Source: an uncultured Eubacterium sp. (GTDB lineage: Bacteria > Bacillota > Clostridia > Peptostreptococcales > Anaerovoracaceae). From it: DNA of 17,411 nt. Positions 5,957-13,837 of the stretch are shown piece by piece. The number at the start of each line of letters is the position of its first letter. The first letter of the stretch is position 1. The translations under genes were made by a program, and so were the position numbers. The notes under the pieces are model-generated. The model was not told the DNA's origin, did no database searches, and saw only the letters and a program-made list of their open reading frames with translations. Location: NCBI GenBank assembly GCA_900551775.1, contig URXI01000059.1, forward strand, positions 1 through 17,411, written 5' to 3'.

Positions 5957-7414
5957 TTAAAAAAACACCTGACTCATTGCTTCATTCAATATCGCCGCTG
6001 CTTTTTTCATATCCTCATCATTCAGTTTAGAAAAACAAAGCCGAATATGTCCGTTGCCCTGATAGCCGTCGGGATAAAAAATATAGCCGGGCATGATTAA
6101 AAGACCCATCTCACGGCAGGCTGCGAATAGTTTCTTCTCGTTAATTTTTTCATCCAATTCGCACCATATAAAAAGCCCTCCCTCCGGGCAAGTGAAAGTC
6201 AACCCTTTGTTATCAATGATTTCTAGCGATCTTACGAGGCAATCTCTCTTTTTCTTGTAATAAGCTCTAAGATTTGTCAGATACTCTTCATAATCGCCGC
6301 TTTCAATGAACTCATTGAGCATATACTGTCCGATATTGCTGAGCATGACCTGGCTCATCTTGATATATTCTCCGATCATATCTATAGGTTCATAAGGACC
6401 GATGACAAACGCAGTCTGTATCCCCGGCAGAAAGGTCAAGGTAAAGGTATCAATATATAAAACAGATTTGTACCGATCCAGAGAATAGAGGGAAGGAATC
6501 TCCTTATCAGAATAGTTAAAATCACGTAGAGAATCATCCTCAATAATGGGGATGCCGTACTTATAACTGATCTCCAGCATGTCAAGTCGTTTGTGAAGAG
6601 ACATGACCTTTGCGGTAGGATTATGAAAGTTTGGCATTACGTACAGGAACTTTGGATTCTTATCTAATATCAACAGCTCCAACTCTTTGAGATTCGGCCC
6701 GTCCTCTTCCAGGGAAGTACATATCGGCTGAATTCCTTTATTACGAAATAGATTGATGGTATCAGGTATGACAGGTTCCTCCACGATGATACAATCTCCT
6801 TCCGTCAGATACAAATCGATGATATAACTCAATGCCTGTGTGGTCTCCGGCACAATCTGTATATTCCTTTTGTCGATGTACATATTTCTCTTCTTTAAAA
6901 GCATGCAGATATTTGCTTTGAGTCGTTCTGTCTCATTTTCCTTTGTCGCACTGACACTTTGAAACCAGTTTCCATCCTTCATGCTTTCAAAAATTTTTAC
7001 CATCCTTGGTGCAAGTTCAGATGCGTTATCCATAACAATGCCGCCTAAAGATAAGAGTTCCTGCCCATAAGATTCATCAAAAACCTGTGAAAATACTTTT
7101 TCTTTTGCTGTGAATTGATAACGGATCATTTTTTCTAGAGGGAAGAACATATTTTTCTTCGGCTTATTCTCATTCTTTAATACAAAATATCCACGCGGCG
7201 AGGTCCTTGACGAAACAATGACACCTTCAGCGATCAATTGATTATATGCCAGAATTACTGTATTTCTGTGCACACCCAGCTCAGCAGCCAGCTTTCTCTC
7301 TGGCGGCAATTTATAACCGTTAACCAGTTCCTCGGTTTTTATCAAATTCTTTATGCCGTTTTCTATCTGCTTATAGAGCGGCACAACACTTTGTTTGTTA
7401 ATTTTCAAATTCAT
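5957..7414 (-). CDS. MocR-type regulator (GntR wHTH + aminotransferase-like domain) lacking the PLP lysine
   Basis: A 485-residue MocR/GabR-type fusion. Residues about 11-78 are a canonical GntR winged helix (PLYKQIENGIKN, KLPPERKLAAELGVHRNTVILAYNQLIAEG). Residues about 110-485 are a fold-type I aminotransferase domain, with PNFHNPTA (261-268), EDD (292-294) and a late GHIRLCFS (456-463) still recognisable. The expected (S/T)FSK-x-LxPG-x-R motif reads TFTLTFLPGIQ at 323-333: the Schiff-base Lys is Leu326 and the PLP-phosphate Arg is Gln333. The Tyr after EDD is Ser, and the early GxQQAL motif reads TTQAL. It therefore probably cannot form an internal aldimine. It lies last after a peptidase and an MFS gene on the same strand, and is its likely regulator. 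A weak ribosome site AAGG lies 2 nt before the ATG. Confidence 0.85.
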   Translation of the reverse strand: MNLKINKQSVVPLYKQIENGIKNLIKTEELVNGYKLPPERKLAAELGVHRNTVILAYNQLIAEGVIVSSRTSPRGYFVLKNENKPKKNMFFPLEKMIRYQFTAKEKVFSQVFDESYGQELLSLGGIVMDNASELAPRMVKIFESMKDGNWFQSVSATKENETERLKANICMLLKKRNMYIDKRNIQIVPETTQALSYIIDLYLTEGDCIIVEEPVIPDTINLFRNKGIQPICTSLEEDGPNLKELELLILDKNPKFLYVMPNFHNPTAKVMSLHKRLDMLEISYKYGIPIIEDDSLRDFNYSDKEIPSLYSLDRYKSVLYIDTFTLTFLPGIQTAFVIGPYEPIDMIGEYIKMSQVMLSNIGQYMLNEFIESGDYEEYLTNLRAYYKKKRDCLVRSLEIIDNKGLTFTCPEGGLFIWCELDEKINEKKLFAACREMGLLIMPGYIFYPDGYQGNGHIRLCFSKLNDEDMKKAAAILNEAMSQVFF

Positions 7415-7440
7415 AGCCTTATTTTACCTCGTTTAATTAT

Positions 7441-7478
7441 TAATATAACGGAAGAAAATAGCTTCTTCCGTTATATTA
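7441..7478. repeat. Perfect 16-bp inverted repeat between the MFS and MocR genes
   Basis: TAATATAACGGAAGAA (7441-7456) and TTCTTCCGTTATATTA (7463-7478) are exact reverse complements with a 6-nt loop. There is no clean T-run on either side. It may be a weak terminator, a processing hairpin between the MFS and MocR genes, or an autoregulatory operator of the MocR regulator. Confidence 0.55.
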
Positions 7479-7486
7479 AAACTACC

Positions 7487-8770
7487 TTATAAATTAACAA
7501 CATTTCTCACTTCTTTTGCCTGCGCTTTTTTATACAGCTTTGCCAGAAGAATGCCGCTGATAATCATAATTACTGCACCGAAAGCCTGCAACATGAAAAT
7601 ATAGTTATAGGCAGCCGCTCCATAATTGTCAATCCATCTACCGCATACATTATAAATCCAAGCGTCTGTGGAGTAGCCCAAAGTGGATGCAAACCCCAGG
7701 ACCGTACCAACATATTTCAGTGGAACTCTCGCTTCTGTTACCGGCGTATAGAGTGCGCTGGAATTCAAATAGGAAGAAACGGTTACCAGGATCGCTACAC
7801 ACAGGAATAGCATGAATAAGTCCGGACGTTTTGGTATGAGGACGATAAGAACCGTGAAACAAAGCGTTGCGATACCGCCGAAAAGCACTACAGGAGTAGA
7901 TCTTCCACATTTATCTACGAAATAACCCCCTATCGGTCCGAATATCATATTCATACCGCTTCGAAGCGTAGTCGTAATAAAGGCTGCAAGGGCAATACCA
8001 ATTCCATATACGTCTGTCATTAAAGGATTCAGGTAAGGAACGGTTGAACGGACCATAAAATAACCCCAAGTAAAAGCTCCTAGATACCATGCCACCGGCA
8101 TCTTCATGACCTTGCCAATCACCCGGAAATCGATTTTATCTTCTCCCATATCCACCTTGGCTTCATTGTCATACGGAATGAAAAGCCAAGTTGCAATTCC
8201 TGTAAGCAACGTAACCGCTGAGTAAACCTGTACGCCGCCTCTGAAACCGGCATCTTTAAACAAGAAAGTGATAAGGCCCAGAATCACATAAGTGCTGATG
8301 AGTCCGACTGCTCCAAACATGGAATTTTCTACGCCAAAGAGTCTTCCCTGTTCTTCCGGCGTGCCCCAGCTTTTAATCATTTTTAAAAATGCGCCCCAGT
8401 GCATGCATGTGGTGGTGATGCCGAATAGGAAATAGATGATCATCAACATGCTGTAGGATTCACAGAAAGAAAGCCAGAACCCGCAAATGCCTGTTCCCAG
8501 TGTGGATATGACAACCAGCCTTTTTGGGTTAAACTTGTCTGCCAGCCAGCCTCCGATAAAATATCCCGGCGTTGCAGTCAGTCCGAAGAAGGTGAGCACC
8601 TTTCCTGCCTGTCCGTCTGTTATATGAAATGCCTCCAGAAAGTGATTGTAAAAATCATTGTAGGTATACGGCAGAAGGTAAACAATGGTCGTCATTGTCA
8701 GTACTGCAACCCAGACATACTTCATTTTTAATGAAGCGTTTTCAATTCTTTCTCTATCGTTTCTTTTCAT
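7487..8770 (-). CDS. Major facilitator superfamily transporter
   Basis: A 427-residue protein with about 12 hydrophobic segments and an MFS motif A between helices 2 and 3 (GGWLADKFNPKRLVVI); a looser second copy is GPIGGYFVDKCGRSTPVVLF in the second half. The N-terminal 15 residues are charged and cytoplasmic. AAAGGA lies 7 nt before the ATG. It begins 14 bp after the stop of the S9 peptidase, so the two are co-transcribed. The layout (HWGAFLKMIKSWGTPEEQGRLFG in the first half) resembles the organic-anion side of the MFS, but the substrate cannot be named. In context a peptide, amino acid or peptide-derived product is plausible. Confidence 0.85.
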   Translation of the reverse strand: MKRNDRERIENASLKMKYVWVAVLTMTTIVYLLPYTYNDFYNHFLEAFHITDGQAGKVLTFFGLTATPGYFIGGWLADKFNPKRLVVISTLGTGICGFWLSFCESYSMLMIIYFLFGITTTCMHWGAFLKMIKSWGTPEEQGRLFGVENSMFGAVGLISTYVILGLITFLFKDAGFRGGVQVYSAVTLLTGIATWLFIPYDNEAKVDMGEDKIDFRVIGKVMKMPVAWYLGAFTWGYFMVRSTVPYLNPLMTDVYGIGIALAAFITTTLRSGMNMIFGPIGGYFVDKCGRSTPVVLFGGIATLCFTVLIVLIPKRPDLFMLFLCVAILVTVSSYLNSSALYTPVTEARVPLKYVGTVLGFASTLGYSTDAWIYNVCGRWIDNYGAAAYNYIFMLQAFGAVIMIISGILLAKLYKKAQAKEVRNVVNL

Positions 8771-8784
8771 TGTTCTATCCTTTC

Positions 8785-10794
8785 TTAAATTTGTATATAT
8801 TGATCAAACCACTTCACCATCTCTTCCAGTCTTCTGACTCTGTGCTTTGGCTGGCCGGATCTGCAAAGCTCGTGATTTTCTCCTGCAAACGCAAAAACCT
8901 TTGACGGCGTTCCAAAATAGGTCAATGCTGTATGCATCTGCAGTGCGCTGTCATAAGGGCAGCGATAATCATCCATGCCGTGTATGAAAAGCGTCGGTGT
9001 TTTGATGTTCGGTGCATATTTCAAGGCCGATGTCTCCCAGAGGTAGTTAAAATTTTTCCATGGTGTGGCATCAAAGGTGTCCGGACCAAAGGAAACCCCG
9101 ATGTCGGAGAGGCCAAAGTCACTGATGTTGTTACATACTCCTCGATCGGAAACAGCTGCATGGAACATATTCGTATGACTGATGATCCAGTTTGTCATAA
9201 TGCCGCCGTAAGATCCGCCAGTGACCCCCAGACGTTCCTGATCGATCCACTCGAGGGTCTCAGCCGCATATTTGGTAAAACCAATTAAATCCTCATAATC
9301 GATCGTCCCATATTGCTTTCTGATATCGGCAAAGTCACCGCCTCTTCCCTCAGAACCTGTAGGATTACAGAACAAAACACCATAACCTTTTGCCGCCATC
9401 AGCTGCATATCGTGGTTGAATATTTCTCCGAATGCACACTGCGGGCCCCCGTGTATGAACAAAATTGTCGGATACTTTTTATCTTCTTCAAAAGGAACAG
9501 GCTTTAAGTACCAACCTTGAATTTTAACCTGCTTTCCATTGGTATAACTCAGTTCCTGTACTTGTGCATACTGATAGGATTCTTCCAGATTCGTATTGTA
9601 TGTCGTGATTCTCTCTTCTTCGCCGCAGTCCAATTTTTGTTTATAAATTTCAGTGCCGCCCAGATTTCTCATAGCGATCATATAGATATAGCGGTCTACG
9701 ATTTCATAATCGATGACCTTTCCCTTTTTCTCCGTTATCGCTATCGGGAGTTCGGTGCCGTCTTTCCAGAAAAATACCTTTGAGGATTCCATTTCTGTGG
9801 CGATGAAGTAAATCCCGTTTTCAATCCGAATCACTTTGTTGAGCCAGTTACTCAGGTAACTCACATCGCACACTACATTATCATAGATGTGATAATCGCC
9901 AAATGAATTTTTTCTGGTATAGCTGCCATCCTGCAGATTGATCAGATCAATATATTCATCCTGATATTCTCCGTGAAGTTTTCTGTCGCTTCTACAAGCG
10001 ATGAACTCGGTAGGCGAAACCGTCTCAAGCAGGGTATAGATGAATTCTTCAGAGATATCCAGCGGCACAGTCTTTTTTTCCGTTATATTATAACGATACA
10101 GCTTGCCCGCAGTACTTTGCACGCCGCCTGACTGCAATCCGCAGTAAAGCAGATATTGGTCTTCATAGGCCTTCATCAGGGTTACATGAAGGGAATCTGG
10201 TGTGATCTGTGTCAGCACCTCCTTTTCGTAGAGAAAAATTCTTCCTCTTTTTCCACTGCAGTGACCTGCTGAATTAGTCCAAAAGGGGACTTCTTCAGCA
10301 ACAAAATAATCTTGTTCTTCTTTTATAATGGTAGAAAATTTTTCCAGATCACCTCCCGCTAGTTCCATATACGCATCTTCACAGAGAGTATCGCTGCACA
10401 GAAAGAAATATCTATTGGGAGAAATTCTTTCAAACTCCGTAACCCGTTTATTTACTTTGAAGAGCAGCTCTATACTGTCACTTTTCATATCCAGGCTGTA
10501 GAAGGCTGTAATCGGAATACCCTTATCCCGAAGTTCCTGATCAATTTCCTCCATAATCGCTGTGAAAACAACTTTGTCATCCTCATACCATTTGTATAAT
10601 TCCACTTCGATTCCGTCGGTTAGCGTCCTGTATTTTTCAGTTTCAGTATCTAAGACACAGAGGTTTGTAAAATAGCCGTTCTTTTCTACGCTGGTTTTTG
10701 TCTTTGTATAGAGAATTTTTTTATTTCGTCTCTGCAATCCTCCTAAATTGATATAATTCTTAAAATGATCCGATTCTACTAATTTTTTCACCAT
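8785..10794 (-). CDS. S9-family prolyl-oligopeptidase-like serine peptidase
   Basis: A 669-residue peptidase from the ATG at 10794 (MVKKLVESDHF), chosen because GGAGG lies 7 nt upstream; the longer frame to 10869 begins with TTG and has no such site. Residues about 20-400 are a diverged beta-propeller. Residues about 410-669 are an alpha/beta hydrolase with oxyanion-region HGGP (448-451), nucleophile GGSYGG (Ser528), Asp609 in HGMDDYRCP and His641 in GENHELCRSGQPKHR. This ending is typical of acylaminoacyl-peptidase/dipeptidyl-peptidase relatives (S9C). No signal peptide or membrane segment is seen, so it should be cytoplasmic and act on short peptides. First gene of a cluster with the MFS transporter and MocR regulator. 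Exact specificity is unknown. Confidence 0.88.
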   Translation of the reverse strand: MVKKLVESDHFKNYINLGGLQRRNKKILYTKTKTSVEKNGYFTNLCVLDTETEKYRTLTDGIEVELYKWYEDDKVVFTAIMEEIDQELRDKGIPITAFYSLDMKSDSIELLFKVNKRVTEFERISPNRYFFLCSDTLCEDAYMELAGGDLEKFSTIIKEEQDYFVAEEVPFWTNSAGHCSGKRGRIFLYEKEVLTQITPDSLHVTLMKAYEDQYLLYCGLQSGGVQSTAGKLYRYNITEKKTVPLDISEEFIYTLLETVSPTEFIACRSDRKLHGEYQDEYIDLINLQDGSYTRKNSFGDYHIYDNVVCDVSYLSNWLNKVIRIENGIYFIATEMESSKVFFWKDGTELPIAITEKKGKVIDYEIVDRYIYMIAMRNLGGTEIYKQKLDCGEEERITTYNTNLEESYQYAQVQELSYTNGKQVKIQGWYLKPVPFEEDKKYPTILFIHGGPQCAFGEIFNHDMQLMAAKGYGVLFCNPTGSEGRGGDFADIRKQYGTIDYEDLIGFTKYAAETLEWIDQERLGVTGGSYGGIMTNWIISHTNMFHAAVSDRGVCNNISDFGLSDIGVSFGPDTFDATPWKNFNYLWETSALKYAPNIKTPTLFIHGMDDYRCPYDSALQMHTALTYFGTPSKVFAFAGENHELCRSGQPKHRVRRLEEMVKWFDQYIQI

Positions 10795-10862
10795 ATTGCG
10801 TCCTCCATATTCAGAAAATTCTTTGTTGTTTAGACAATAACGCAAAGAAAGACCCCGATAAA

Positions 10863-10894
10863 GTACCAATTGTAAATTATTTCTTGTACCAATT
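10863..10894. repeat. Direct repeat GTACCAATT x2 upstream of the peptidase gene
   Basis: GTACCAATT occurs at 10863-10871 and 10886-10894, a 23-bp period (about two helical turns), 70-100 bp before the peptidase start. A weak minus-strand promoter, TTTTCA-16-TATAAA, would place both copies just downstream of its start. MocR regulators commonly bind direct repeats, so this is a candidate site for the MocR protein of this cluster. Confidence 0.45.
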
Positions 10895-10931
10895 TTTTAT
10901 ACAGAGAAATTTTTCATTGAAAATAAATAAA

Positions 10932-10963
10932 TTCATTGAAAATTCATTTTTTTGCTATATGAT
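10932..10963 (+). promoter_or_regulatory. Promoter of the two-component operon with a PhoB-box-like direct repeat
   Basis: TTCATTG (10932-10938), AAAA, TTCATTT (10943-10949) form two 7-bp repeats with an 11-bp period, the layout bound by OmpR/PhoB-type response regulators. They overlap -35 TTGAAA (10936-10941), which is followed by a 16-bp spacer and -10 TATGAT (10958-10963). A further TTCATTGAAAAT lies at 10913-10924. Autoregulation by the downstream response regulator is likely. Confidence 0.45.
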
Positions 10964-10992
10964 TAAGATAATAAGAGAAAAGGGGTGATTGA

Positions 10993-11670
10993 ATGAAACT
11001 TCTAATAGTAGAAGATGAAAAAAGACTTTGCCAGACTATAGCAAAACATCTGAAAGCAGAAGGTTATACCATAGATACCTGTTATGATGGAAGTGATGCC
11101 TTTGACTATATAGATGGCACGGAATATGATGCCATCATCCTGGATATCATGCTTCCTGGAATTGACGGTATTACTATTTTAAAAAAAATAAGATCTAAGA
11201 AATTAAAAACTCCGGTGCTGCTTTTGACAGCAAAGAACACCGTAGAAGACAAGGTTACGGGACTTGACAGCGGGGCAGACGACTATCTGACGAAACCATT
11301 TTCATTAGAAGAGTTGTCTGCCAGGGTCAGGGTTTTGATCCGAAGAAGCGGGGTGGAAAGAGTCGATAACTTTTTAAATGTAGGCCCGCTGACCCTGGAT
11401 ACAGATAAAAAAGTGGCGATCAGAGAGGGCAATGAAATCACTCTTACCGCCAAGGAATATGCTATCCTGGAATATTTAATGCACAATAAAGAAATCGTAC
11501 TCTCCAGAGAAAAAATTCAGCAGCACATCTGGAACTACGATTACGAGGGAGGCAGTAATATTATAGATGTCTATATCCGTACACTGCGAAACAAGATTGA
11601 TGCAAAATTTGACCAGAAACTGATCCAGACAGTGCGTGGATTAGGTTACGTCATAAAGAGTGAAGAGTAA
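10993..11670 (+). CDS. OmpR/PhoB-family response regulator
   Basis: A 225-residue response regulator. The receiver domain (about 1-118) has the acidic pair E7-D8, phospho-acceptor Asp51 (LDIMLPG), T79 and K101 (TKPFS). The C-terminal winged helix (about 128-223) contains LTAKEYAILEYLM and the recognition region SNIIDVYIRTLRNKID, then TVRGLGYVIK. AGGGGTGATT precedes the ATG. The kinase gene starts 3 bp after its stop, so the pair is one operon. It probably controls its own promoter through the repeat at 10932-10949. Other targets are unknown, though the divergent peptidase operon is close enough to be one. Confidence 0.93.
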   Translation: MKLLIVEDEKRLCQTIAKHLKAEGYTIDTCYDGSDAFDYIDGTEYDAIILDIMLPGIDGITILKKIRSKKLKTPVLLLTAKNTVEDKVTGLDSGADDYLTKPFSLEELSARVRVLIRRSGVERVDNFLNVGPLTLDTDKKVAIREGNEITLTAKEYAILEYLMHNKEIVLSREKIQQHIWNYDYEGGSNIIDVYIRTLRNKIDAKFDQKLIQTVRGLGYVIKSEE

Positions 11671-11673
11671 GCT

Positions 11674-13026
11674 ATGATGAAAAATAGTTCCATAAGAAAA
11701 CGGGTCACCCTATACTATTCCCTGGTTTTGATACTGATTACCGTGCTGGCCTTTGGCGTTTTTCTATTCACTGCCAGCAGACAGACGACCATCATATCAA
11801 AAGATACTGTGATGAAAGCAGTACAAAATTCTTTTGATGAAATTGAATATGAAAATAACATTATTGAAATTGACAATGATTTTGATTCTTACTACAGGGG
11901 TGTAACTTTATTAGTATACGGCGAAGACGGAAAACTGATCAAAGGCGCAGTTCCTAGAGATTTTCCATCGTCAACTCCCTTGACACAAGGCGACTATGAG
12001 GAGATAGAAACGGGGGAGAGCACCTGGCTGGTATACGATCTATACAACACCTACGATAATGGACAGGGAATCTGGGTCAGAGGCATCTATGATATGGATA
12101 ATGCGGCTGCCACGCTCAATTCCATCATGCGTATCATGATCATCATCTTACCTGCAATTTTGGCAGTTGCAATTATCGCAGGCAGACGAATCACCAAAAG
12201 GGCATTTGAACCTGTCGCGAAAATAACCAGTGCAGCCAATTCCATCAATAGCGGCAACGACCTTTCCAAACGTCTTCCACAAGGTGAAAATAAGGACGAG
12301 CTCTATTATCTGACAGAAACTTTAAACCAGATGATAGAGAGATTAGAAAATGCCTTTCAGGCGGAGAAAGAATTTTCTTCTGACGTTTCCCATGAATTGA
12401 AAACGCCCATTTCTGTCATTTTGGCAGAATGCGAATATACGCTGCAGGAAAATCGTCAGACGGCAGAATACATCGAATCCATAGAAATCATTCAAAAACA
12501 GTGTATGAGAACCATGTCTCTGATCCAGCAGCTGCTCCAAGTTTCCAGAACCATAGATAAAGAAAAAGCGCTGGAGAAGGAACAGTTTAACTTATCAATT
12601 TTATGTGGCAGCATCATTGATGAACTTACCTTGATGGCAGAAGAAAAGGGAGTGACTTTGAGCAGCGATATCGAAAGCGATATTGAAATCTACGCTGACG
12701 AAACTTTAATTATGAGAATGATTATCAACTTGCTCTCAAATGCAATCAAATACAGTCATAATTGTAACAATCCAAGGGTGGAATTATCTTTATTGAAAAA
12801 AGAACGAATTCGAATTATTGTCAAAGACAACGGTATCGGCATAAAAAAAGAAGACCAGGAAAATATTTTCCATCGCTTCTATAAAGTAGACAAATCCAGA
12901 AAATCGGAAGAAAACAGTTTTGGTCTCGGTCTCGCCATGGTGAAGTGGATTGCCGAAGCACACAACGGGCAGGTTTCTGTCGAAAGTGAAGTAGGGCGGG
13001 GGAGCACGTTTACGATTACTTTATAA
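11674..13026 (+). CDS. Membrane sensor histidine kinase
   Basis: A 450-residue kinase. TM1 is about residues 12-34. An extracytoplasmic sensor of about 115 residues, rich in Asp, Glu and Tyr, spans about 35-150. TM2 is about 152-170 and a HAMP linker about 170-228. The dimerisation/phospho-acceptor motif is FSSDVSHELKTPI with His240. The ATPase domain has an N box NLLSNAIKYS (352-361), DNGIGI (385-390) and GLGLAMV (417-423). It partners the response regulator 3 bp upstream. Start ATG 11674; the next codon is also ATG and could be used. No terminator is evident in the 76 bp before the convergent sigma-factor gene. The stimulus is unknown. Confidence 0.93.
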   Translation: MMKNSSIRKRVTLYYSLVLILITVLAFGVFLFTASRQTTIISKDTVMKAVQNSFDEIEYENNIIEIDNDFDSYYRGVTLLVYGEDGKLIKGAVPRDFPSSTPLTQGDYEEIETGESTWLVYDLYNTYDNGQGIWVRGIYDMDNAAATLNSIMRIMIIILPAILAVAIIAGRRITKRAFEPVAKITSAANSINSGNDLSKRLPQGENKDELYYLTETLNQMIERLENAFQAEKEFSSDVSHELKTPISVILAECEYTLQENRQTAEYIESIEIIQKQCMRTMSLIQQLLQVSRTIDKEKALEKEQFNLSILCGSIIDELTLMAEEKGVTLSSDIESDIEIYADETLIMRMIINLLSNAIKYSHNCNNPRVELSLLKKERIRIIVKDNGIGIKKEDQENIFHRFYKVDKSRKSEENSFGLGLAMVKWIAEAHNGQVSVESEVGRGSTFTITL

Positions 13027-13102
13027 CGTAAGCTTCCAAAATTTCAGCAGCATCAGCGACAAACTTCTCGCAGGGGCGGACAGCGTAATAGCTTTCCGTC
13101 CC

Positions 13103-13837
13103 TTATCGATGCAGCTCTTCTCTAAACTGATTGATAATATTCCTCTCTGCCCGAGAAACTGTCATCTGAGAAACGCCCAGTGTTTTTGCAATTTCAGCCT
13201 GCGATCTGTTGTAGATAAATCTTTCTTTAAAGATATAGCGGTACTGATCGCTGAATCCATTCATCACCTTATTTATAATCTCTGAAGTTTCAATTCTTTC
13301 GTAACCCTTTTCGTCAAACCTGGTATATTTCTCAAGAAAAGAGCTCTCGCCGTCCTCACCCATATCGTCAAAAGTCTTATCCAAAGAGTAGGTACCGTAG
13401 GCCTGGGAACCTTCCATCGCCTCGATAATCTGCTCTTCACTGAAACCTGTGGCTTTCGAAATTTCTTCTACGGATGGTTTTCTGTGATATTCTGTATAGA
13501 GAGCGTCTTTTGTTTCCTGCACCTTCGCTGCAATTTCTTTCAGTCTTCTCGGCACCTTGAGACTCCATTGCTTATCCCTGAAATATTTCTTGATTTCTCC
13601 AAGAATCGTCGGGGTAGCAAAGGAACTGAATTCAAACCCCTTGTCAGGGTCGAATCGCTCAACAGCAGAAACGAGTGCTAAAGCGCCGACTTGATACAGG
13701 TCGTCATATTCCACACCTTTACCGAGATATTTTCTAATCAGAATGTCTACCATATAAAGATGTTTTTCTACGATTTCGTTTCTGAGTTCTATACTAGGAT
13801 TGTTTTTATACTTGATAAACAATTCTTGTTCCATCAT
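13103..13837 (-). CDS. SigB/SigF-type alternative sigma factor
   Basis: A 244-residue group 3 sigma-70-family factor. Region 2 is about residues 28-90 (HLYMVDILIRKYLGKGVEYDDLYQVGALALVSAVERFDPDKGFEFSSFATPTILGEIKKYFRDK). Region 3 is about 95-160 (VPRRLKEIAAKVQETKDAL, KPSVEEISKATGFSEEQI). Region 4 is about 185-242 with the helix-turn-helix SQAEIAKTLGVSQMTVSRAERNI. Its start overlaps the anti-sigma stop by 4 bp (ATGA), implying translational coupling. It would direct RNA polymerase to stress or development promoters. With no sporulation neighbours the choice between SigB-like and SigF-like is open. Its ribosome site is weak. Confidence 0.88.
   Translation of the reverse strand: MMEQELFIKYKNNPSIELRNEIVEKHLYMVDILIRKYLGKGVEYDDLYQVGALALVSAVERFDPDKGFEFSSFATPTILGEIKKYFRDKQWSLKVPRRLKEIAAKVQETKDALYTEYHRKPSVEEISKATGFSEEQIIEAMEGSQAYGTYSLDKTFDDMGEDGESSFLEKYTRFDEKGYERIETSEIINKVMNGFSDQYRYIFKERFIYNRSQAEIAKTLGVSQMTVSRAERNIINQFREELHR

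Noticed and set aside
10795..10869. N-terminal extension of the S9 peptidase to a TTG start
   Set aside because: The internal ATG at 10794 has GGAGG at ideal spacing, and the extension overlaps the GTACCAATT repeat and probable leader; it has no signal-peptide character.
13073..13104. Hairpin GGG-CGGA / TCCG-T-CCC between the kinase and sigma genes as a shared terminator
   Set aside because: Only about seven pairs with a bulge and no T-run on either strand, so I do not call it a terminator.
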